A DNA stretch of 64,000 nt, from NCBI GenBank assembly GCA_022828595.1, contig JAKGHH010000006.1:13512499-13576498 (forward strand). The letters run 5' to 3'. This DNA is from Nelumbo lutea (lineage: Eukaryota; Streptophyta; Magnoliopsida; Proteales; Nelumbonaceae). Below, piece after piece: positions 1 to 9,130 of this stretch (positions are counted from its first letter, which is position 1; each line of letters begins with the position of its first letter). Position numbers and translations under genes: made by a program. The notes under the pieces were generated by a model that worked only from the letters and a program-made list of their open reading frames with translations, did no database searches and was not told where the DNA came from.

Positions 1-373
1 TGGCTAGAGCTAGCCCGACTATCAACGCCTCGTACTCCGCTTCATTGTTGGATGCTACGAACTTGAAGCGTAGTGCGTACTCCAGTTTTGTGCCGCTTGG
101 GCCGTATAGAACGATTCCGGCTCCGCTGCCTTTCTGGTTTGAGGAGCCATCTACGTTAAGGATCCAGGGTTCTTCATCCGAGTTCGTGCTTGGCCTAACT
201 AGGAGAGATGCCGCACTGGTTGCTACCTCACGGTGCTCGGACTCAACTAGCCTGGGAGCTTCGGGCTCGCCCGAACTGGGGGCCTCGTGCTCAACCGGCC
301 TGGGGACTTCGGAGCTGAAAGTGCATTCCGCGACGAAGTCTGCTAAGGCTTAGGCCTTGATAGCAGTTTGCGG
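1..373 (-). pseudogene. Ty3/gypsy RNase H fragment (Tat-like lineage)
   Basis: Read on the minus strand, the sequence passes from the end of a gypsy reverse transcriptase region (PQTAIKA, a stop, ALADFVAEC at about 370-325) through a Ser/Glu/Pro-rich linker into a second RNase H domain with WILNVDGSSNQKGSGAG and SNNEAEYEALIVGLALA at the window edge. DGSS and AEYEAL carry the expected acidic RNase H residues. ADFVAE plus linker plus this RNase H type is characteristic of Tat/Athila-like elements. A glutamine codon has become TAA near 352. The frame leaves the window at base 1. Upstream the RT core is missing, because 373/374 joins directly to LTR sequence, so a large internal deletion is inferred. 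Confidence 0.75.
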
Positions 374-612
374 CCACCCCAACTGACTTGGAAACACATC
401 GGTGTTAGCCTTGTCAGGATAGGTCTCCCCAGACCGACCCACTGGCTGTGAACGTTCTAAACTAACACAAGTCTCATAAGTGCCTAGTTTAAGGGTATTA
501 CACAGAAACACACCACAAGAACATGAATCAAATATGTACTTTATTCATTTACAATAAATGTCATAAGTACATCAAATTGATTGGAGCTAAGGGCATACAA
601 ATCTGTATAACA
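374..612 (-). repeat. Gypsy LTR fragment, related to the solo LTR at 8201-9125
   Basis: About 240 bp closely match 8884-9125 (shared blocks around GACCGACCCACTGGCTGTGAA and GAACATGAATCAAATATGTA). On the minus strand both copies begin with TGTTA(T/G)ACAG, the LTR start. Only the first quarter of the 925-bp LTR is kept here; the rest and the following internal region are deleted up to the RNase H fragment. An AATAAA-like polyadenylation signal lies in the shared block on the minus strand. Confidence 0.7.
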
Positions 613-1277
613 ACAACTTCAATGCCAAAGAAATACCGAAGGTCTCCCAAGTCTTTGATTTCAAATTCAGAATTGAGAAATCCTTTTAGTTTCCTGGCCT
701 CTTCAATGTCATTACCCGTGACCACAATATCATCAACATAAACAATCAAGAAGGTCACCAGAGTGTTATTTCTCTTCAAGAACAATGTATGATCAGATTG
801 TGTTTGAATGTAGCCAAAGGAGACAAGAGCAGCCCAAAATCTCTCAAACCAAGCCCGAGGAAATTGTTCGAGACCATAAATGGATTTGTGTAGTTTACAC
901 GCCTTGCATTTCATTTCTTTCCCGTACACCCTTGGAGGTAGAGACATATAGACTTCATGCAGATCTCCATTCAAAAAAGCATTTTTAACATCAAACTGGT
1001 GTAGGGGCCAGTCAAAGGTAGTTGCTAGAGAAAGCAAGACCCTGACTGAAGTCATCTTAGCTACAGGAGCAAAGGTCTCAAGATAGTCAATACCATACAT
1101 TTGGGTGTAACCCTTGGCAACCAACCTAGCCTTATACCTCTCAACCGAGCCATCAGAGTGATATTTAATGGTAAACACCCATTTACACCCCACTGGTTCC
1201 TTCCCTTCCGGCAAGTCCACAATATCCCAGGTATGGTTCTTATATAATGCTTCAAGTTCAGTGGAAACAACCTGCAT
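613..1277 (-). pseudogene. Copia A reverse transcriptase, C-terminally truncated
   Basis: The frame gives the copia RT series in order: LPEGKEPVGCKWVFTIKY, RYKARLVAKGYTQ, GIDYLETFAPVAKM, the [11 protein letters not shown] block, a SIYGLEQFPRAWFERF block and the catalytic YVDDIVVTGND. Unlike most RTs in this window the YVDD box is intact. After DLGDLRYFFGIE the copia similarity ends and the frame runs into gypsy LTR sequence until a stop at 561. The RT C-terminus and RNase H domain are therefore absent. The block after DLHE lacks a residue relative to the usual DLHEEVYM, a small deletion. Confidence 0.85.
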
Positions 1278-2082
1278 ATGTCTGAATCTCCGCCTTTGGT
1301 AACACCAGTGGAAGAGGTGGACACCCCATGATCAGACTCACACGGGATGGGAAGAGGAACAACTGGAGACATAGCAAAGGGTTCATCAGATGTCTCCCCT
1401 TCTGGAGGAATACTAAAGAAAAGAGCCAACTCTGCAAAGGTGACATCCCGAGATACAAAGCGGGTGCCACAAATTGGATCAAAACAACAATAACCCTTTT
1501 GTGTAGAGGCATATCCCAGAAACACACATGAGCCTTAGGTTCAAATTTATGCCTTTGGTGATTATGAATATGCGCATAACAAGTACTCCCAAATACACAA
1601 AGAGGGAGAGAAAAGAGATCCTCATCCGGGAAGAGAAGACTAAAGGGGGTTTTAAAGCCAAGGACCCGGGAGGACATACAGTTGATTAGGTAGGTAGCAG
1701 TATGAACAACATCTCCCCAAAACCTTACAGGAACATGGGATGCAAATAAAAGGGATCTGGCAACCTCAACCACATGTTTGTTCTTTCTTTCCGCCACCCC
1801 GTTTTGTTGTGGAGTATAGGAATAAGAACTTTGATGAATAACCCCAAAAGTTTCAAGATTGGTGGAGAGGGTTTTCTCAAAATACTCCTTAGCATTGTCA
1901 GAGCATAATATTTTGATACGGGTATTAAACTGGGTGAGGATGAGTTCATGAAAATTTTTCACAATAATTGGTACTTCACCTCGGGATTTCATGAGATAAA
2001 TCCAAGTATAACGAGAATAATCATCAATAAAAAGGATAAAATACATGTAGCCCCCATGGTTGGCATATGATATGGCCCCCAC
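1258..2082 (-). pseudogene. Copia A integrase core
   Basis: The minus-strand frame starts in the integrase catalytic core. It shows FIDDYSRYTWIYLMKSRGEV, KILCSDNAKEYFEKT (second catalytic Asp) and HQSSYSYTPQQNGVAERKNK (catalytic Glu), followed by RSLLFASHVPVRFWGDVVHT and the KTPFSLLF region. From about 1525 the reading frame shifts; the adjoining frame (1061-1525) continues with the FLGYASTQKGYCCFDP region that normally precedes RT. The first catalytic Asp lies in the poorly readable stretch near 2090-2130, where the frame is broken. Confidence 0.8.
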
Positions 2083-2135
2083 ACATTAGAGTGAACAATA
2101 TGGAAAGGAGAAAGAGATCTTTTATTACTGATTGA

Positions 2136-3006
2136 TTAGGAATGTCTACAATGCTTTGCTAGCTCACATGACTCACAACAAAGACTAGATAAAGGCACTC
2201 CTTTAAACATATATGGGAATAGATGACTTAAAGCAGAAAAAGACAAATGACCAAACCGAAAATGACATAACAAAATTTTGTTAACAGACTCTGACACAAT
2301 TGACTCTAAAGAAACTCCATGAGATGGTTCCAAGGCTTGATCTGGTGTGTCCAGCAGGTATATTCCGTTCGCCTCATGGCCACTCCCAATCGTCATCTGA
2401 GACTGCAGGTCCTGAAAAACACAATGAGTGGGAAAGAAGGTTATGCTGCAGTTCATGGACTTTGTTAAGCTACTAACAGATAAAATGTTTGTTTTAAGCT
2501 TAGGAACATGGAGAACAGAAAATAAGAACATGGTGTCAGAGGTCTTTATATCTCCTTTACCAGAGGTGGGGGCAAGTGACCCATCGACAAGGGATATTTT
2601 CTCTTTCCCAGAGAGGAGATTATATGAACATAAAAGGTTAGATAGGCTGGTCATATGGTCTGATGCACCGGAATCTATAATCCAAGGGAGTTTATGATTA
2701 CCTGAAACTGAAGCATGATTTGCTGAGGCATATGTACCTGAGTGAGAAAAGGCCGATGAAGAGGATGTACTGTTGGAAGGGTGGGATGAAGAAACTGTAG
2801 CTTCCAGGTGATTTAGGAGCCTCCCATACTTCTCAAAGTCTAACTTCATTGCAACCAACTGCTCAATGGTTGATGTTTTCTCACTTTCCTTACTTCCCCC
2901 TTCAGGTACTGTAGTAGCATTAGTAGCCTTGAGTTTTCCCGCTTGACTGCCCTTCCTTTCCAGCAGGTGTCCTTGGTATGCCGTGGTTTCTTGCAATATT
3001 CACACA
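2136..3006 (-). pseudogene. Copia A zinc knuckle, protease and GAG-pre-integrase region
   Basis: A CCHC knuckle (CEYCKKPRHTKDTC) lies at about 2961-3006 in a different frame from the protease. The following frame carries the aspartic protease WIIDSGASDHMT (near 2670-2640), with an intact D-S-G-A. It continues through the LHVPKLKTNILSVSSLTKSM block and a GHLSFSALSHLFP...CCESCELAKH zinc-binding segment of the integrase N-terminus. It stops at 2136. The frame change between knuckle and protease is one of the inactivating lesions. Confidence 0.8.
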
Positions 3007-3076
3007 CCTACTCCCCCTTTTCAGTAGGCCCCTTAGATTTCATTCCTGCATGTGCAAAGTGTTTTGTAGGTGGACT

Positions 3077-3748
3077 CTACAACTGAACCTGTCGTCTACT
3101 TTCCTCACTACTTATCATGGCATATGCCTGTGATAGAGTAACCTCATCTCTGGCCAAAATATTCTGTTTGATAATATCAAACTCAGGGTTGAGTCCAGTG
3201 AGAAACTCGAACACCCTATTCCTCTCCACCAACTTTCTGTACATTTCAGCATCCTTTTTACTCTCCCATACCACAGTTTCCATAACATCAATTTCATGCC
3301 ATAGGGATTTTAGTATAGAATAGTAGATTGCTACACTCTTCTCCCCTTGTCTCAGGTTCTTCACATCACTTTTCAATTTGTACGCTCTGGCTACATTCGG
3401 TTTCTATGAATAAGTCTCAGTTACACTGTCCCATATCTCCTTAGCAGAAGACATCTAGAGATAGTGCTAGCTTATATGAGGTTGCATAGAGTTAACTAAC
3501 CATCCTATAACGGTATAGTTCTCTTGCATCCATCTCTCAAATTCAGGATTTGTCTCTTCGGGTTTCACCTTACTGTCTGTGAGATACCTGGGTTTTCCTC
3601 TACTACAAACATAAATTTTTATAGACTGTGCCCAGGCAAGATAGTTCGTCCCATCTAGCTTAATCGTGGTAACACCAGTCAAAACGGAATCTACTGGAGC
3701 AGGTCCAGAAACCGGCACCTGCTTGAACTCACTTCTGTATGTCTCCAT
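3077..3748 (-). pseudogene. Copia A gag N-terminal half
   Basis: The gag starts with METYRSEFKQVP at 3748 and shows the usual copia gag opening TTIKLDGTNYLAWAQS and WMQENYTVIGWLVNSMQPHIS. A stop at about 3464 follows. The middle part resumes at 3376 with KNLRQGEKSVAIYYSILKSL, FLTGLNPEFDIIKQNIL and LSQAYAMISSEESRRQ, typical of the retrotransposon-gag (UBN2-like) domain. The leader between the start codon and the primer-binding site (3749-4196) contains no coding signal I recognise. Confidence 0.75.
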
Positions 3749-4196
3749 TAATCAAATGGAAATCAAAGAACTGAAATTTTAACTATGCAAACTTACTTGA
3801 AGTCAAACCAGAAATAGGGTGCTTGAAAAACTAGGATTTTGCTCTGTCCAGCAGATGAGAGGAAGAGAGAAGATGGTGCCGCACCAACCAGACTGACCCA
3901 AACTCTTCCTAACCTGAATCGCCCTCCTTTAGCAGTCACAAGACACCTTCCAAGCACAAAGCGCCACAACCAAGCTTCACCTTTCTTGGTAACCTCGAAA
4001 ATCTCTAGTTGGCTAGGGTTTCGGGCAGCAACAAAACAACATCACTTGGCAAAATTCGGCCAGAACTTAAATCTCCAAACCCTTCTAGCAACTGGGAAAG
4101 TGATTCTCTATACTATAGAGAATCTATCTCTCCATACACTCTCTTGATTTTAGAGTGTACAGGAACGAAGAAAAAGGAAGAAAGAAGAACTGTACC

Positions 4197-4209
4197 CGCT
4201 CTGTTACCA
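4197..4209 (-). other. Copia A primer-binding site (initiator Met tRNA type)
   Basis: On the minus strand the bases read TGGTAACAGAGCG, one change from the TGGTATCAGAGC complement of the initiator methionine tRNA 3' end. Three bases separate it from the LTR. Confidence 0.7.
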
Positions 4210-4212
4210 AGA

Positions 4213-4516
4213 TGCGAATCAGTCTTCTAATATCAGGTTTAAAATCAGTAATTAACAGTGCAAATCAGATCTGAATAATAGTGCAAGAGCTGTGTATGTC
4301 GAAGAGAAGAGGTAAGAGAAGAAGAAGTCGAATGAATCACCCTTCTCCTCTAACCCTATTTTATTAATCTCCAAAAACTAATGATGACAAGTATGTCCTT
4401 AAATGGGCGGCTAGCTTGGCAATTACATAAAGAAAATAAAACAAGAACAAATAACAGGCCCATTAAGTGAGGCCCATCAACATAAAATAAAAGATAAAAA
4501 TAAAGGATATCACACA
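4213..4516 (-). repeat. Copia A 5' LTR
   Basis: The LTR starts on the + strand with TGCGAATCAG directly beside the primer-binding site and ends near CACA at 4512-4516, so it is about 300 bp. The outer end is placed by the TG/CA rule and is uncertain by a few bases; the second LTR is missing, so it cannot be checked by comparison. Confidence 0.55.
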
Positions 4517-4519
4517 AGC

Positions 4520-5157
4520 AGCTGTTAGGGCCCATTCGACCCAGTCTCTTTACACTCCTTACTGAAGAAAGGGCCTAAGCTAGGAGCCAATACAAGTGCT
4601 ACCCTACCCACATTTTTAGATGAAGGACAAGTGCAGACTGAGCCTGCCCGCATCATTGACTTCAGATGGGTGCGCTGTGGCGGTAGAGTCATTTCAGAAG
4701 CACTAGTTGTATGGTCTAAACTTCCAGAGGGGGATGCCACCTAGGAGCCTTAGGGCCTGTTTGATTCCTCTTAACTCTTATCTCTTAAGAGGAATCTTTT
4801 AACTTTAAGAGAAAAATGGTTGTTCGTTTCCTCTTATCTCTTATCTCTTAAAGTGCAATCATACAATTTTTTGTTTTCTAATGATACCCCCAAAAAGACA
4901 AACAAAAATTCTGATATATGGGATCAAAATGGATATTTGATAATTTTCAGAATTCAGAATTTAGAACAACATTCTCTGCATTCAGAGTTCAGAGGAAAGA
5001 AAAGTTCACCAATACCAATATACCTCTTAATGTAATTATTGCACTTTCAGATGTCAGACTGACTTCAGAGCAAATGAACAGGCCCTTTCTTGGATCTGCA
5101 AACCAACTTTCCCACTTTAGACCTTTAGGGCAAGGTCTCTCTAAAGGAGGGAGGGAT
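4520..5157 (+). pseudogene. Chromovirus (Ty3/gypsy) pol C-terminus, split by a MITE
   Basis: The forward frame shows the end of integrase (DPVSLHSLLKK, matching the usual HPVFHVSLLKK) and then VQTEPARIIDFRWVRCGG and EALVVWSKLPEGDAT, a chromodomain-like tail. A W codon has become TAG at about 4741. The MITE at 4753-5085 interrupts just after. Coding resumes with the end of the tail, a second W-to-stop, and GKVSLKGGRDC followed by TAA. The purine-rich CTAAAGGAGGGAGGGAT just before 5158 looks like the polypurine tract. The upstream integrase and RT are absent; Copia A abuts at the left. Confidence 0.75.
4753..5085. mobile_element. Tourist-like MITE (PIF/Harbinger type)
   Basis: The ends are inverted: GGGCCTGTTTGATT on the left and ..AAATGAACAGGCCC on the right. 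The left flank is TTA and the right flank TTT, consistent with a TTA target duplication with one change. The 333-bp body has no coding sequence. The left end also has a small internal hairpin (CTCTTA...TAAGAG repeats at 4768-4855). It sits inside the chromovirus pol remnant, so it inserted later than that element. Confidence 0.7.
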
Positions 5158-5447
5158 TGTTAAGACCGGTGAAACAGAACAACAAAAAATGGTTAGCCAG
5201 TTTTACAAGAGGAGGCCATGTCAACAGTCCAACTAACTGATCATCCAGTTGCAGTGGTTTTAACAGAAAAAGAAATTAAAGAATGTAAGTGAGGGAAACT
5301 CTGTAAAACAGTGTAAATAATCAAAGACAAGGGAAATAGGGGGGGACCTTTCAGCATCATTCTCTCTCTCTAATTCAGGAGGTTGTCTCCCTCGAAGAGC
5401 TGTGTTAGGCAGGTTCCTAACAGCATGATAGGAGAATAGGACCAAAC
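5158..5447 (+). repeat. Partial chromovirus 3' LTR
   Basis: The sequence begins TGTTAAGACCGG right after the polypurine tract of the 4520-5157 fragment, which is where a 3' LTR should start. It runs about 290 bp without coding sequence until copia RNase H sequence begins abruptly at about 5448. The LTR is therefore cut off. Confidence 0.55.
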
Positions 5448-5632
5448 ACATCGAGGTTGACAGATACTTTATCAGGGAGAGGCTGTCCTTAGGTGAGGTG
5501 TGTTTGCCTTATGCCACATCACAGTTGCAGTTAGAAGATGTCTTCACTAAAGGAGTTGCAAAGCACAAGCTTGAACATGATCTATGCGAGTTGGGAATGA
5601 TTTACATCTTTTCCCAACTTGAGGGGGAGTTT
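5448..5632 (+). pseudogene. Copia B RNase H C-terminus and polypurine tract
   Basis: The + frame reads TKHIEVDRYFIRERL, VCLPYATSQLQLEDVFTKGV and LCELGMIYIFSQLEGEF, the standard end of a copia polyprotein. The run TTGAGGGGGAGTT at about 5619-5632 is the polypurine tract. Everything upstream (gag to RT) is missing. Confidence 0.85.
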
Positions 5633-5880
5633 TGACAGTTCAGCTACTGGGCCAACAACTCTATGAGCCCAATTATCTTTTATATTTTTATTACCTATTA
5701 TGTTTCTTTTAGTTGTTGTGCCTAAGCCCTCTTGTTCTTTTAATTTTTAAGGGGTGTTTAGTCTTTGTACTACATCAATTAAATATAAATACAATTAGAG
5801 GAGGCGACTAGAGAACATTTTGCCTCTCTCCTCATCTTTCTCTCATTCTTTTTCTCTTCTTTGTCCTTCTTCACAAAACC
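5633..5880 (+). repeat. Copia B 3' LTR
   Basis: It starts TGACAGTTCAG beside the polypurine tract and extends to about 5880. A TATA-like AATATAAATAC lies near 5780, followed by a pyrimidine-rich leader. The right end is not fixed because no second LTR or target duplication is visible. It ends about 295 bp before the FLX-like start codon. Confidence 0.6.
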
Positions 5881-6174
5881 ATTGTTCTTTTAATTTTTTA
5901 GGCAATATTTCTTTGATATTTCAGTTTCTACTATCCCATTCTTTCTCGACAATCAAACAGATCATTATTTTAACTTAATTTCTAGTGACCAAGACATTTC
6001 GTCAAGGCTTTAATTACTGTACACTTGATTTCTTCCTCTTAATGCTTTATATATTAAATTTACTATCCTTTACCACACAATGACTTTACTTTTTGATGTT
6101 TAATTATTATTCATATGTGAATTTTATTGCTTCTATTTAGATGTTGCTTATTTCCTTTTATAGGTTAAGCCATA
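5881..6174 (+). promoter_or_regulatory. Upstream region of the FLX-like gene
   Basis: AT-rich DNA between the Copia B LTR and the start codon. A pyrimidine tract and CCTTTTATAG at 6154-6163 form a good splice acceptor 11 bases before the ATG, so a 5' UTR intron is likely and the transcription start may lie further upstream, perhaps within or beyond the LTR. No convincing TATA box position can be fixed. Confidence 0.4.
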
Positions 6175-7430
6175 ATGGCAGGGAGAAATCACATGGCTCG
6201 TCATATTCCTGAAGTTCCATATGCTCGAGGTCCTGTGCCTCGACCACCCCATTCTGCATTGTTGGAGGAAGAACTTGAGATGCAGCATATTGAAATCCAG
6301 CGGCTCTTGGCTGACAACTGGCGGTTGTTTGAAGATCGTCTGGCACTGCAGCAGGAGCTAGGTGCTGTAAAGGAGGAGCTTCATTGCTTGAATATTGCCA
6401 TCGCAGACATCCATGCTGGGAAAGAAGCACATTCACAGGAACTGATTGAGAGGGGTTTGAAGCTGGAAGTTGATCTTCGGGCAACTGAGCCTTTGAGAAA
6501 TGAAGCTGTCCAATTACGAGCAGAAGTTCAGAAATTGAATTCTGTTAGGCAGGATCTGGCTGTGCAAGTTCAGAGCCTTACACAAGATTTAGCAAGGTTT
6601 CAAGCCGATAATCAACAAATTCCCCTCTTGAGGGCAGAATTAGATGGTTTACATCAGGAGGTTATGTGTGCTAGGTAATAATCAACAATATTGATTGAAT
6701 TGCTTAGTTTTTTTGTTGACTTGTTTTATTTTTTCCATCTTTCCTGGTCATTTTTCTTCACTGCACTTTCTGTACTGTATTACCTTGTTAAACAACTCTA
6801 AAAGCACTATTCTTTTATAGGACTGCTTTTGAATATGAGAAGAAGGCAAATTCTGAGATGGTGGAACAGAGGCAAGCAATGGAGAAGAACTTGGTTTCCA
6901 TGGCTCGTGAAGTTGAAAAACTTCGTGCAGACCTTGCAAGTGCTGATGCCAGACCATGGGCTGCTGGTATATCCTGTCTTTCACCCCTTTATATTTTCTC
7001 CACTATTAGCATGTATATTCTTTATTGATATTCCTCATTCTTCCAATCCATATTTCAGATTGAGTATTTCTACTTATAGGGGTTTTACTGTTTCTGTTTT
7101 TATCCTAATACTTTATCATTCATGTTCTGGTTTCTCAAGGTGGTTCTCCTGGAATTAAACTTAGTAGCCCTGAAGGGCGCTTCCTTTCTTCCTATGGGGA
7201 TGGATATGGGCTTCACTCGGTATGTCTGATTATCTTATTTGCCTTTTCGCTAATTACCAGTCAAATTGTGAACATGTACCAACTTTAGGAATGAACTATT
7301 GTATCTTGTCAGTTTCTTGAGATTTTGGTTTGCTGCTTCACAGGGTGTTGCTGACAAGGGTCCATTGTATGGTGGTGTTAGATCTGGTTCATGGAGTGCA
7401 TTTGACAAGTCACGCCTTGCACATCGCTGA
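6175..7430 (+). CDS. FLXL3: FLX-like coiled-coil protein (FLX-like 3 type), four coding exons
   Basis: Coding exons are 6175-6674, 6821-6966, 7140-7219 and 7344-7430, all with GT-AG borders and phases that join cleanly, giving 270 residues. The protein has a short basic N-terminus ([10 protein letters not shown]), [20 protein letters not shown], a long heptad-rich coiled coil (about residues 25-235) with [20 protein letters not shown] and [20 protein letters not shown], and a Gly/Ser-rich tail ending KSRLAHR. These are hallmarks of the plant FLX (FLOWERING LOCUS C EXPRESSOR) family. Arabidopsis FLX acts with FRIGIDA complex partners in FLC activation, and FLX-like members are less well characterised. 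The short N-terminus and [19 protein letters not shown] motif point to the FLX-like 3 subgroup; that assignment is from memory. No lesions are visible, so the gene looks functional. Its exon 1 stop (TAA at 6676) is only intron read-through. Confidence 0.88.
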
Positions 7431-8200
7431 GATCTGAAAGATATGCAGTTTGAAATGAAAAAGCATGACCTAGACCTTTTTCTTGGCTGTTTACTTGGCA
7501 ATATTCAATGGTTAAGGGTTAGGTTCAACAATTTCACAGCACAGTGATCTTTGATCTCAATATTGTTAGACATAATAACCTGACTTATTATTACAAGACT
7601 TGTTATGTACCCTTTACTTGTATCTACTAAACACTATGGTACTAGTTCAACCTTTTGTTTTGGACATTCTTGTCTATTTCTATCTGAAGGTATTCTTCTT
7701 TTTCTAAGATCTTATTTATTTGTGCCTTGTGCTTTGAGTGGTCCTCTTCTGAATTGGAGATCCTATTGAAGTAGGTAATGTCTTAATTTCATTGAATATT
7801 TTTGATCATAAATGGTGTTCCAGATCCCCCATCTGTTCTTTTATTATTGTTAGCTTTCCAGATCCCACATCTGTTCCACTCTTGACCATAAGTATTTGGT
7901 TACATATCGACGATGCTGTTACAGGGTGAAATGGTCGAACAGTATTTGTATTGCTGACTCAAATAGTAGAAATGAGGTTTTGTTAAGTTGATTTGAGTTG
8001 AGTTGGTTGGCTGTGACATATGGACAGAAATGCCAGTGGTATATGGAGACCGAAGTGCCAGTAGTAGATACTGTATGCAGCAAGCATTTGATGTTCTGAC
8101 CTCTCTGTGATGCATTCCAATATGAAAGCTCATCTCCTTAAGCAAACATGAGACTATTTTTGAACTTTGAGTAGTGAGTATATAAGTATATTGTACCTCT
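7431..8200 (+). other. FLX-like gene 3' UTR and flank
   Basis: AT-rich sequence after the stop with no open frame of note. A short direct repeat (CCAGATCCC(A/C)CATCTGTTC at about 7823-7840 and 7859-7876) is the only structure I see. The 3' UTR end cannot be set. The solo LTR interrupts the flank at 8201. Confidence 0.45.
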
Positions 8201-9125
8201 TGAAGGGTTGAGAGATCCATCAGATGGATGCCCAAAGATTGCGGAATAAGGGGCGAATTTCAAAAATTTTTCTCTCTCTTCAACTGGGAATCACATTCCC
8301 TATTTAGAAAATCATATTTTCAAGGATAAATCTTGAACCTTAAACTGAACCAGATCTGAACCAAAAGGAATGGGAGAGAATGATACCTGATACGGAGAAG
8401 CAATATCTCCCAACGAAGGTGTTCACGCCCAAGGAAGGATCCAAAGACTGCTCCCACTGAAGATGGCGCAGTGCAGGATGGAGCAGAATCAGCAGTGTTC
8501 TTCCCCAAGAACTCTGTCCTTCGCAAGAAACAGTAGGATGGAACGTGAGCACAACTCCCTTTTCAATCTTTTCTCAAAGAATTGATGTCAAGATCCAATC
8601 TGATCCTGTCACTATGATCACTCACTCAGATGAATTCTCAGATTGTCCCAACATACCCAGGTTTTGACCCCCGCTAAGGATCTCACTGATTGGTACATCA
8701 AAGATAGCCCGATCCGACACCTAGTGCAGTATTATAATCGAGTCTAGGGGTCGGGTGTAACTTTCCAGTTTTGCCCATCAATCTCCAAGGTCTAGGGCAA
8801 TACTGGAAATCTGGTCCAGTTCAAAGATTCAATTAATCCCACACTGTATGTGCCTAGGGTCTCACCCCGGTAGCTGAGACAAGCCACCCCAACCGACTTG
8901 GTGGCACCACAGTGTCAGCCTTGTCAGGATATGTCTCCCTAGACCGACCCACTGGCTGTGAACATTCAAAACTAACACGAGTCTCAATAAGTGTCCAGTT
9001 TAAGGGTAATACACAGAAACATACCAAGGGAACATGAATCAAATATGTACTTTTATTCATTTACAATAAACTCATAAAGTACATCAATTTTGATTGAAGC
9101 TAAGGGCATACAAAACTGTCTAACA
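8201..9125 (-). repeat. Gypsy solo LTR with CCTCT target duplication
   Basis: The 925-bp block starts TGAAGGGTTG and ends CTGTCTAACA, and is flanked on both sides by the 5-bp direct repeat CCTCT (8196-8200 and 9126-9130). Its right end matches the LTR fragment at 374-612, which adjoins a Tat-like gypsy RNase H on the minus strand. There is no internal region, so this is a solo LTR, the usual product of LTR-LTR recombination. Orientation is minus, by comparison with the fragment. Confidence 0.82.
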
Positions 9126-9130
9126 CCTCT

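Larger units (their letters stand above)
613..4516 (-). mobile_element. Copia A: truncated Ty1/copia retrotransposon
   Basis: Reading leftward from 4516 the order is LTR (4213-4516), primer-binding site, untranslated leader, gag, zinc knuckle, protease, integrase and reverse transcriptase. The element stops inside the RT C-terminal region at about 613, where the TGTTATACAG start of a gypsy LTR begins. RNase H and the 3' LTR are therefore missing. Several stops and frameshifts divide the polyprotein, so the copy is dead. Its protein is close in type to Copia C (similar gag N-terminus and protease-integrase linker). Confidence 0.85.
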
